Of a DNA stretch of 60,473 nt, positions 1 through 5,229 are shown piece by piece. The notes below the pieces were generated by a model that was not told the origin of the DNA, made no database searches, and saw only the letters and a program-made list of their open reading frames with translations. Numbering within the stretch: the first letter of the stretch is position 1; each line of letters opens with the position of its first letter. Source of the stretch: an uncultured bacterium. GTDB lineage: Bacteria > Bacillota > Negativicutes > Acidaminococcales > Acidaminococcaceae. The translations under genes were made by a program, and so were the position numbers. The stretch lies in the NCBI GenBank assembly GCA_905215645.1, contig CAJMQS010000011.1, forward strand, positions 1 to 60,473, in the 5' to 3' direction.

Positions 1-2
1 CA

Positions 3-74
3 AAAACAGGGGCGATGACTTTTAAAACTGTCCTTGACAAGGGGTACGGTTTACTGGCTTCCATCGGCGTATGA
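3..74 (+). CDS. Possible 3' end of an upstream gene
   Basis: One forward frame is open from the window edge for 23 codons and ends in TGA, just before a strong terminator hairpin. It reads like the tail of a protein cut by the window start. No family can be named from so short a piece, and another frame also closes within 23 bases, so this is only a plausible tail. Confidence 0.3.
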   Translation, partial: KTGAMTFKTVLDKGYGLLASIGV

Positions 75-96
75 CGTATGACCTATGACGTATGAC

Positions 97-127
97 GGGC
101 TGTTGCTCATACAACAGCCCCTTTTTC
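97..127 (+). terminator. Rho-independent terminator
   Basis: A 9-bp stem (GGGCTGTTG with CAACAGCCC) has a 6-base loop and is followed by CTTTTT. The GGGGCTGTTGC-type stem recurs at several other gene ends in this window, for example near 14,311 and 39,555. Confidence 0.85.
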
Positions 128-198
128 GTAATGGAGCCTTGTTTTTCAGGATTTCGACTTGTTGTCGTGTATACTAAATATCGTGTAAAGCACGAACG

Positions 199-260
199 GA
201 TTCCCTATATTTTCCCTATCCGGAAAATATAGGGATATTTTTTATGAAAAATAGGGAATC
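199..260. repeat. Nested inverted repeats
   Basis: An inner perfect 13-bp stem pairs 203-215 with 222-234 around a 6-base loop. An outer 10-bp pair (GATTCCCTAT at 199-208, ATAGGGAATC at 251-260) encloses it. The motif CCCTAT or its complement occurs four times. The inner stem is followed by TATTTTTTAT, so it may terminate transcription, or the array may be an operator. The surrounding 130-300 has no convincing gene. Confidence 0.6.
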
Positions 261-302
261 ATACCCTGCAGAACAAGGCGGGGTGCGGTTTTCCAGCAGG
301 AT

Positions 303-496
303 ATGCAGGTAAAGGTAATCCCTACACTGTCCTGGGCGGAAGATGCCAGTTTTCAATTCTGCATTGATGGGATTGAACCCGGCGGCACGGTTTCTGTTTC
401 CACCATCACGACAGTTATATGCTTGAAATCAAAGGGAAGAACGAAATGCCGGACTTTTATAAACGAAAAGATTTTAAGTTCATCAAAAGAAATTAA
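303..496 (+). pseudogene. Chimeric phage-type remnant with DUF4417-like start
   Basis: The first 35 codons from the ATG read VKVIPTLSW...FCIDGIEPGG, which matches the core of DUF4417 phage proteins as I remember them (VIPxxxWSDxxSxxFCFDGI). Homology stops near 405. In the next forward frame a different coherent C-terminus (MPDFYKRKDFKFIKRN) runs to TAA at 494-496, directly before a terminator. I read this as two phage gene fragments joined by a deletion. The uninterrupted 86-codon frame 303-563 is therefore probably not a functional protein. The identity of the second fragment is unknown. Confidence 0.5.
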
Positions 497-503
497 TTTG
501 TGC

Positions 504-546
504 AATAAAGAAGCTGCGCCAGAATTGGCAATGCTTCTTTATTTTT
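504..546 (+). terminator. Rho-independent terminator
   Basis: A perfect 11-bp stem (AATAAAGAAGC, 504-514, with GCTTCTTTATT, 533-543) is followed by TTT. It directly follows the TAA at 496, which supports a real gene end there. Confidence 0.75.
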
Positions 547-566
547 GCCAGAATAGGGGGTAATGC

Positions 567-740
567 ATGGATGTCAATGCTTTCCAGCTGAAAATGCTGG
601 GGAAATCTCTGGTAATGGTAACCGACCAAGATATTGTTTTCCGGCGAAAGCATGGGAGGTGGGCCCTGTGGAACAGCGAAAAAGAAGATTTCTCCATCCC
701 TCTTGAAGGAGATCCGTTCTGCTTATGGCAGCCAAGCTGA
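567..740 (+). CDS. Small hypothetical protein, 57 aa
   Basis: ATG at 567 follows an AGGGGGT ribosome-binding site by about 5 bases. The product starts MDVNAFQLKMLGKSLVMVTD and ends FCLWQPS. It is rich in charged and aromatic residues and has no signal peptide or recognisable domain. It lies in the AT-rich remnant region, so a phage origin is plausible. Its last bases overlap the start of a half copy of repeat family A, so the C-terminus may have been replaced by the repeat. Confidence 0.45.
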   Translation: MDVNAFQLKMLGKSLVMVTDQDIVFRRKHGRWALWNSEKEDFSIPLEGDPFCLWQPS

Positions 741-790
741 CGTCCGCCTTCTGAAAGGGCCAAAAGGCTAGTCTGACGTTTTTTCTTTTG
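732..790. repeat. Repeat family A, right half only
   Basis: AAGCTGACGTC followed by CTTCTGAAAGGGCC and GTCTGACGTTTTTTC matches the right arm of the long inverted repeats found at 4,335, 8,097, 8,561 and 32,609. No left arm is visible, so this is a truncated copy. Confidence 0.6.
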
Positions 791-860
791 CCTCTTATCT
801 GTCCCCCATTTTACTCACAATCTTTTCTATAATAAAAGCAAGAAAAGGAAGGTGGGAAAT

Positions 861-1154
861 ATGAAAAAGATTTTCATTACGATCACAGGCTGCAATCATT
901 ATATGGGTTACGGAGTGTTTCGGCGGAAAATGGAGCTGGTGCTGAAAAAGGAGCCGGACAATGAGTATGATCATGAAGCCATCCGGGCAGAACTGCCGGG
1001 TATCGGGAAAGTGGGCTACGTGGCCAACAGCACCCATACCGTGCTGGGAGATACCTGCAGTGCCGGACGGATCTATGACAAGATCGGCAAAAAAGCCCAT
1101 GCCAAAGTGGTGCTGATCACCGACCGGGGCGTGGTGGCGCGGGTGAAGGGGTGA
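861..1154 (+). CDS. Stand-alone HIRAN domain protein
   Basis: The 97-residue product is essentially one HIRAN domain: ITITGCNHY near residue 5, then KKEPDNEYDHEAI, GKVGYVAN and a C-terminal VVLITDRGVVARV. HIRAN domains are thought to bind DNA ends or single-stranded DNA in repair helicases such as HLTF; small stand-alone forms occur in bacteria with unknown roles. ATG at 861 is chosen because AAGGAAGGTGGG sits just upstream; a GTG nine bases earlier overlaps that site. A TATAAT at 828-833 could be the -10, with no good -35. A SNF2-family helicase gene lies 4 kb away, but no operon connects them. Confidence 0.8.
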   Translation: MKKIFITITGCNHYMGYGVFRRKMELVLKKEPDNEYDHEAIRAELPGIGKVGYVANSTHTVLGDTCSAGRIYDKIGKKAHAKVVLITDRGVVARVKG

Positions 1155-1357
1155 AAAGCGGCGAAGCCGTTTTTCAGTCTCATGCCGGGCGTCTCTCGTC
1201 TCGCGCCAAAGGAGATCATCTGCCAGGAGGCAGATGGTTCTGAACTTGTAAAACCGCAGGCCCGCCCGTCCCGGCCTCCCGACAGGGCCTATATGTTTCA
1301 AAGCAAATGCGGCAACGTTTGGCCTCCTTTGTATAAAATGAAAGAGAGGGATCCTGC

Positions 1358-1501
1358 ATGAAACTGAAAACCACTGATATCCTTATGACAATCTGTGTAC
1401 TGGGATCCACTCACAAGATTGACACATTGAGTTATATCATATGGGGTTTGTATGTTATCTATATGATATGCAGATTTTTGGATTGGGAAAAGAAAAAATG
1501 A
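1358..1501 (+). CDS. Small membrane protein, 47 aa
   Basis: ATG at 1358 follows AGAGAGGG. The product MKLKTTDILMTICVLGSTHK... has a hydrophobic stretch around residues 25-40 (YIIWGLYVIYMICRF) followed by a basic tail WEKKK, typical of a single-pass membrane peptide. Its TGA overlaps the ATG of the next gene (ATGA, 1498-1501), indicating translational coupling. No family is recognised. The 200 bases upstream (1155-1357) hold GC-rich fragments shared with other intergenic repeats but no gene. Confidence 0.55.
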   Translation: MKLKTTDILMTICVLGSTHKIDTLSYIIWGLYVIYMICRFLDWEKKK

Positions 1502-1719
1502 AGAAAAGAAAAAATATCCCCTGGCTGGACAATGCCATTGCTTACGCTGCAACAGAAGAAATCTGGCCCTGTCCACGATGTGGCAGCAGGGATATAGAAA
1601 TAACTGTTTTGGATAAAGGCAGAAGATCCATTACTCTGGTTTGCAGGAAATGTGGCAGCTGGAGACATTTTGATGGGGGAAAAGAAAATGATGATTCAAC
1701 CGTCAAAAGAAGAATATGA
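1498..1719 (+). CDS. Zinc-ribbon protein, 73 aa
   Basis: The product has two CxxCG knuckles (CPRCGS near residue 23, CRKCGS near residue 50), the pattern of a rubredoxin-like zinc ribbon that binds one zinc. Between them lies DIEITVLDKGRRSITLVC, consistent with a beta hairpin. The basic N-terminus MKKRKNIPW may contact nucleic acid. It overlaps the upstream membrane-peptide gene by ATGA and the next small gene by 32 bases, making a three-gene overlapping cassette. Function is unknown. Confidence 0.65.
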   Translation: MKKRKNIPWLDNAIAYAATEEIWPCPRCGSRDIEITVLDKGRRSITLVCRKCGSWRHFDGGKENDDSTVKRRI

Positions 1720-1840
1720 AATATGCGAGAAATTAAAGAAATGTACAGATGAAAAGGAAAGAAAAATCCTGGAAGAAAAATGGATAGAGTGTATACGGAA
1801 GAATCCTATACTTGAATTGGATACACACCGGAGGCAATGA
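1688..1840 (+). CDS. Small hypothetical protein, 50 aa
   Basis: The start at 1688 is chosen because GGGGGA lies six bases upstream, inside the end of the zinc-ribbon gene. The product (MMIQPSKEEYEICEKLKKCT...) is highly charged and predicted helical, with lysine/glutamate-rich stretches and three cysteines. It could be a small coiled-coil or toxin/antitoxin-sized partner, but nothing identifies it. The overlap with the upstream gene argues for co-expression. Confidence 0.5.
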   Translation: MMIQPSKEEYEICEKLKKCTDEKERKILEEKWIECIRKNPILELDTHRRQ

Positions 1841-1949
1841 GTGCAGGGGAAGAGAGTGTAAAATATTTTGTGTAAATGCATAAGCGTCTTGCTCAAAATC
1901 TATTTATACCTCATACTAAAAGGGACCAAAGGCAAAGGAGTGGAATACT

Positions 1950-2123
1950 ATGGCAAAGCGTACTCTTACCTCCCGAAGAAAAAATTGGCCAGGTATCTAC
2001 GATATATATAAACCTCAGTCTGCTGAGGAAATCCAGGATGCTCTGAAGAAGATTTCTGCTCCCCTTTTTGAAGCTGCTTTCAAAGGAGAAATGGAAAATC
2101 ACATTGTTGCACTTAGATTGTAA
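1950..2123 (+). pseudogene. IS256-type transposase N-terminal stub
   Basis: ATG at 1950 follows AAAGGAG. The 57-residue product contains SAEEIQDALKKISAPLFEAA followed by KGEMENH, the pattern at the beginning of IS256/mutator-family transposases (AxLxxLxGPxxEAMLxGEMxxHLGY, from memory). After GEMENHI the sequence leaves the family and stops, so the DDE catalytic region is missing. It is a remnant. No terminal inverted repeats could be paired around it. Confidence 0.5.
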
Positions 2124-2157
2124 ATCCGCCATCTTGAAATTGTGGGAGGGATTAAAA

Positions 2158-2415
2158 ATGAAAAATAGCTTTAAAGATCCTCAGGTGGTACAGTTTCTTA
2201 AGACTTTGAATAAAAAAGAAATTGGTATGATTAAGAGCATCGAAGAAAGCAGCATACGCAATATGATGGCAATGCCTCCTAAAAAATTGATATTCGAACT
2301 TCAAAGAAATTTCTTACAGTATTATCATATGGAGTTTGATAGCGGAGAAGGGAAAACAGCAGAGGCTGCAGCGAAAAGATACGATGAATTGTGCAGGAAA
2401 TGGAATATAGGATAG
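2158..2415 (+). CDS. Hypothetical protein, 85 aa
   Basis: ATG at 2158 follows GGGAGGG. The product (MKNSFKDPQVVQFLKTLNKK...) is mainly helical by composition, with a conserved-looking RNMMAMPPKKLIFELQRNF centre and a basic/acidic C-terminus ending CRKWNIG. It carries no signal peptide, cysteine motif or known catalytic signature. A hairpin terminator of the type repeated at 3,999 follows immediately. A phage or mobile-element accessory role is possible from the neighbourhood only. Confidence 0.6.
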   Translation: MKNSFKDPQVVQFLKTLNKKEIGMIKSIEESSIRNMMAMPPKKLIFELQRNFLQYYHMEFDSGEGKTAEAAAKRYDELCRKWNIG

Positions 2416-2418
2416 AAC

Positions 2419-2470
2419 CACCAGCCGTTCCTAACGGGGCGGCATTTTTATACCCCAAAACAGGAGGGAA
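2419..2470 (+). terminator. Terminator in a 50-bp direct repeat, copy 1
   Basis: AGCCGTTCCTAACGGGGCGGC folds into a short GC-rich hairpin and is followed by ATTTTTATA. The whole segment to CAGGAGGGAA is repeated with about six differences at 3,999-4,050, where the same CAGGAGGGAA serves as ribosome-binding site of an ORF. Confidence 0.7.
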
Positions 2471-2700
2471 GTTGTTGTCCGTCCCCTGGCAAGGGGCGTA
2501 AGCAGGCGCCCGACGCTTTAGCGGCGTTGGGTTTATGCCGTAGCTGGGAACCAGCCGCGATGGTGGTAGGGTTCTCCTATGATATGTTAAACGAGAAATC
2601 GAATAATAAGTATTTCGATTGGACGTCCCCCAAGCTGCAAAGGTTTTATAGATAGAACAAGCAGAATTTGAAACTTGTGGTTGGTAACGCGGATTGAATG
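2470..2700 (+). ncRNA. Candidate structured RNA, five hairpins
   Basis: This stretch has no plausible gene on either strand but carries ordered stems: 2483-2487 with 2492-2496; 2509-2516 with 2524-2531 (8 bp, CCCGACGC/GCGTTGGG); 2543-2547 with 2551-2555 (GCTGG gaa CCAGC); 2597-2603 with 2614-2620 (AATCGAA/TTCGATT); and 2657-2661 with 2674-2678. Unpaired GATGGTGGTAGGG and GGTTGGTAACGC segments lie between and after them. GGTAACGC weakly recalls a segment I remember from HEARO/omega RNAs of IscB transposons, but no iscB or tnpB gene is adjacent. The strand is assumed to be the direction of neighbouring genes. The class is unknown. Confidence 0.45.
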
Positions 2701-2761
2701 ATAAACACATACTATGTCGTAAAACGTAATAATCTAGCAACTTACCCACCCCAAAAAATCG

Positions 2762-2789
2762 TTGAAAAATTAAAAAACAACTCTATAAT
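2762..2789 (+). promoter_or_regulatory. Sigma-A type promoter for CPCC-yjcQ
   Basis: TTGAAA (2762-2767) and TATAAT (2784-2789) are separated by 16 bases and lie just upstream of the GGGAGG site and ATG at 2812. Confidence 0.75.
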
Positions 2790-2811
2790 GGTCTCGAAGG
2801 GAGGTGGCGTT

Positions 2812-3021
2812 ATGGAGAAATATAGACTGGATTCCGATACAGAAACAATGAAATGTCCTGTATGCGGGAAGAGCGTTGTCGGAGATTTTGACGTATGTCC
2901 TGTATGCGGATGGGAAAATGACTATGGCCAGCGTGCATTTCCAAATGTGAGAGAAGGCGCCAATAAAATGTCCCTGAATGAAGCCCGCAAGGCCTGGAAA
3001 GAAGGAAAGCAAATTTACTGA
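2812..3021 (+). CDS. CPCC family cysteine-rich protein
   Basis: The 69-residue product has two CPVCG knuckles (near residues 15 and 28) followed by WENDYGQ, the signature of the small CPCC family that presumably binds a metal through four cysteines. The tail NKMSLNEARKAWKEGKQIY resembles the helix found after the CPCC core. ATG at 2812 follows GGGAGGTGGCG; the longer upstream frame runs into the promoter and is not credible. Its TGA overlaps the ATG of the yjcQ-like gene, so the pair is translationally coupled. Family function is unknown. Confidence 0.8.
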   Translation: MEKYRLDSDTETMKCPVCGKSVVGDFDVCPVCGWENDYGQRAFPNVREGANKMSLNEARKAWKEGKQIY

Positions 3022-3326
3022 TGGATAACATCCGAATCATTTATCGTATCCTATCCGTGCTGGAAACCAGCATGGATACAGTAACATTCGATGAGCGCAG
3101 CCTTTCACCGGAAACCCTGGGAATCACCCGTGCCAGGCTTTTATTTCTGCTGAGGATGCTGATTCAGGGAGGAATGGTGGAGGAAATCTCTGTAGACGTG
3201 GATGCAGATGGACGCTTCCAGGTCAGCAAAGGACGTCCAAGGATTACTCTGAAAGGCCTGGATCGACTGTACCCCGATGATTATGAAAAACCAAAGCCTA
3301 ACCTTCGATATAGGCATGTAATTTAA
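3021..3326 (+). CDS. YjcQ family protein
   Basis: The 101-residue protein begins IRIIYRILSVLETSMD and contains SPETLGITRARLLFLLRMLIQGGMV and GRPRITLKGLDRLYPDD, matching YjcQ-family proteins, which are winged-helix-like and often found in prophages. A DNA-binding role is inferred from this fold. It starts within the stop codon of the CPCC gene (TGATG). A terminator follows at 3,329. Confidence 0.8.
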   Translation: MDNIRIIYRILSVLETSMDTVTFDERSLSPETLGITRARLLFLLRMLIQGGMVEEISVDVDADGRFQVSKGRPRITLKGLDRLYPDDYEKPKPNLRYRHVI

Positions 3327-3328
3327 TA

Positions 3329-3361
3329 GAACCGCCTTCGTGAAAGCGTGGGCGGTTTTTT
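3329..3361 (+). terminator. Rho-independent terminator
   Basis: AACCGCC and GGCGGTT pair around TTCGTGAAAGCGTG and are followed by TTTTTT. It ends the CPCC-yjcQ unit. Confidence 0.85.
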
Positions 3362-3406
3362 CATGTCTGAAAGTGAGTAACCATGACAAAGAACCGTCCT
3401 CTCTGA

Positions 3407-3709
3407 AAGCCAAAACGCTGCATTGAGGCAGCGTTCCGGCACCGGCTGCTGGCTATTGCCCGGATCATCGTAGTTCATGAATATGGTCATGTGATAGACG
3501 AATTTTTAACCAAGAATAATGCAGCCAGTTCTACTGTTAAAAATTTCAGTGACTATATCTTCTCGGATGTATGTAAGATGGATGGGAAATCTCCAGATGA
3601 AATCAAGAGCCTCTTGAGTAGATATGCAAATAACGACCATGCAGAATTTTTCGCTGAAGCAATAGCGGAAGCCTTAACATCACCGCATCCTAGAAAAACT
3701 GCTTCCTAA
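3407..3709 (+). pseudogene. 5'-truncated phage-type zinc metallopeptidase tail
   Basis: The frame is open from just after TGA at 3404-3406 with no good start. It encodes RIIVVHEYGHVIDEFL, then a spacer, then NDHAEFFAEAIAEALTSPHPRKTA. The HEYGH zinc motif with a downstream EFFAEAIAE helix is the arrangement seen in the C-terminal peptidase domains of phage minor-head (MuF-type) and related polymorphic proteins. The N-terminal portion is absent, so this is a remnant. A GTG at 3491 could start a shorter peptide but would lack the zinc motif. Confidence 0.6.
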
Positions 3710-3760
3710 GTTCTTGAGGAAACAGAACGATTCATGAATGACGCGAATCTTAAATTTTAG

Positions 3761-3788
3761 TTGACTTCTTCGGGGGATAGAAGATAAT
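3761..3788 (+). promoter_or_regulatory. Sigma-A type promoter
   Basis: TTGACT (3761-3766) and GATAAT (3783-3788) are 16 bases apart and precede the small gene at 3812. Confidence 0.65.
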
Positions 3789-3811
3789 TAAACTTAAAGG
3801 GGGGAGATGCC

Positions 3812-3991
3812 ATGGAAAAAGATTATTCAAAATGGGGATATCGAGAATTCTGGGATTATCTCGACAAGAATGCTCCAGCGTGCAGCAACAGGCTAAAAAA
3901 AGATACTCCTTTAGAAATCCAAAAAGCATTTGCAAACTATTTAAAGTGGAAAAAGGAAATGCGGGAAAAAAGAGGAATCATTGTTGACTGA
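3812..3991 (+). CDS. Small hypothetical protein, 59 aa
   Basis: ATG at 3812 follows GGGGGGAGATGCC and a good promoter. The product (MEKDYSKWGYREFWDYLDKN...) is soluble, rich in aromatic and charged residues, and ends REKRGIIVD. It has no recognised domain. Own promoter, strong ribosome-binding site and terminator make it likely to be expressed despite the decayed neighbourhood. Confidence 0.6.
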   Translation: MEKDYSKWGYREFWDYLDKNAPACSNRLKKDTPLEIQKAFANYLKWKKEMREKRGIIVD

Positions 3992-3998
3992 TTGAAAG

Positions 3999-4050
3999 TA
4001 GCCGTCCCTAGCGGGGCGGCATTTTTATACCCGAAAACAGGAGGGAACAG
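3999..4050 (+). terminator. Terminator in a 50-bp direct repeat, copy 2
   Basis: GCCGTCCC pairs with GGGGCGGC (one G-U pair) around TAGC and is followed by ATTTTTA. The segment repeats 2,419-2,470 and includes CAGGAGGGAACAGG, the ribosome-binding site of the next ORF. Confidence 0.75.
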
Positions 4051-4051
4051 G

Positions 4052-4285
4052 ATGAAAACAAAAGATGCACTGGCAATCGGAATCAAGCTGGGCAGGCTGC
4101 AGCGGACTCTGGACGCATGGGAAGAAAGCAAGCACCCACGAGCGAACAATGGGCAGTTCTCACACTCAGCAGGAGGCGGGCGGCTCTGGCAACATTTTGC
4201 CAGGGGAAAAAGTTTTGAACCGCCCCTACGGGGATTATCATCGGTTGTTCGGTGTTGCATCGGCCGTTCGACAGCGACGGCGTAG
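4052..4285 (+). pseudogene. Truncated phage-type ORF with HPRxxNGQF motif
   Basis: The first 45 residues (MKTKDALAIGIKLGRLQRTL... then EESKHPRANNGQFSHSAGGG) resemble the HPRxxxGRF linker common in phage structural and head-morphogenesis proteins. The frame then runs into GC-rich intergenic repeat sequence (GRSTATA end) that looks non-coding. I infer that the original gene lost its 3' part, possibly the zinc-peptidase fragment now at 3,407. Translation is plausible because a strong ribosome-binding site precedes it. Confidence 0.45.
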
Positions 4286-4334
4286 GGGCTTGCCGCAGGC
4301 AAGCCCTTCCCGGCCTCCCGGCAGGGCATGGCAA

Positions 4335-4478
4335 GAAGTCAGACACGGCCCTGACGAGCCTTGAGATGTCAGACGGCAGCTTTGTTCGGCATAGCAGCAG
4401 GCCTGTTTTGCTTATTGCGGGGCAAGCTGACATCTGACTTCTGAAAGGCCCGTCAGGGCCGGTCTGACTTCTTTCTTT
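4335..4478. repeat. Repeat family A, full copy
   Basis: The left arm GAAGTCAGACACGGCCCTGA... is matched by the inverted right arm ending GGCCGGTCTGACTTC. Each arm is about 48 bp with an asymmetrical 45-bp centre. The copy lies between the truncated phage ORF and the convergent SWIM gene, so it could terminate transcription from both sides. Confidence 0.8.
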
Positions 4479-4482
4479 CCGT

Positions 4483-5226
4483 CTATACCCCGAACAGCTT
4501 CCCGATCTCGTCTTCCGGCAAGATTCGGTCTGTGGGGGCATCGTGGGCATGGGACAGCATTTCTTCCACCCGGCTTTCCAGTTTCTGGCCAATCAGCTTT
4601 TCCACCGGTATACCCCGGAGCTGGAAAAACAGGAAGGGATTTTCGTCGATGCGCACGCCCACGCCGTAGAGTACGGCGGCTGCATGTTTGCACAGAATGG
4701 CGTCGTCGGGGCAGCTGCAGCGGATATGGAGTTCCCAGCGCCGGGGGAACAGGCCCCCTTCCTGGGTGAACACCTCCGCCACTGCAGGAGGAAGTTCTCC
4801 GTTAAGCAGCGCTTCCATGTTGGGTAGGGATCCCACACAGGCTTCCTCGATTTTCTTCCGGTTCTGGTCTGAAAGCGGTCTTAGGGTGATCTGGACCTTG
4901 TAGGGCCTCACCCGGGAGCCTTGGACCAGGGCATGGATTTCTCCTGGTGTCAACTGGAGATCCAGTACGGTATCCGCCTTCAGGTACCGGCGTCCCCGGG
5001 CCAGCCGGTTGCTGATATCTGAATAGGATTCGATGGCCCTGCACCAGGCTTTGCCCCACCAGTGGCGGCAAAGCTGGGCCCCGGTGACATGGACCGGCTG
5101 ATACTGCCGGCTTTTTTCACCGGCCTTCCGCAGAGTCTGTTCCGCCTGCTTCTGCAGGGCTTCGATGGTAGGCTGGGGATATTTTGCATAGGAAAAGCCC
5201 CAGGAATATTTTCTTTTGGTACTCAT
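4483..5226 (-). CDS. SWIM zinc-finger protein
   Basis: The 247-residue protein carries a CxCx(n)CxH SWIM motif near residues 168-182 (IRCSCPDDAILCKHAAAVLYGVG), expected to bind zinc and DNA or protein. The N-terminus has WWGKAWCRAIE, typical of bacterial SWIM proteins encoded next to SNF2-family helicases. Its start lies three bases after the helicase stop, so the two are co-transcribed. The known eukaryotic and bacterial pairings suggest a DNA repair or chromatin-like remodelling complex, but the bacterial role is not established. Confidence 0.85.
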   Translation of the reverse strand: MSTKRKYSWGFSYAKYPQPTIEALQKQAEQTLRKAGEKSRQYQPVHVTGAQLCRHWWGKAWCRAIESYSDISNRLARGRRYLKADTVLDLQLTPGEIHALVQGSRVRPYKVQITLRPLSDQNRKKIEEACVGSLPNMEALLNGELPPAVAEVFTQEGGLFPRRWELHIRCSCPDDAILCKHAAAVLYGVGVRIDENPFLFFQLRGIPVEKLIGQKLESRVEEMLSHAHDAPTDRILPEDEIGKLFGV

Positions 5227-5229
5227 GGA

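Noticed and set aside
2279..2749. A 156-codon reverse-strand frame over the structured segment
   Set aside because: The composition (Pro, Arg, Tyr, Ser mix) is not protein-like and the same bases form ordered hairpins, so RNA structure is the better explanation.
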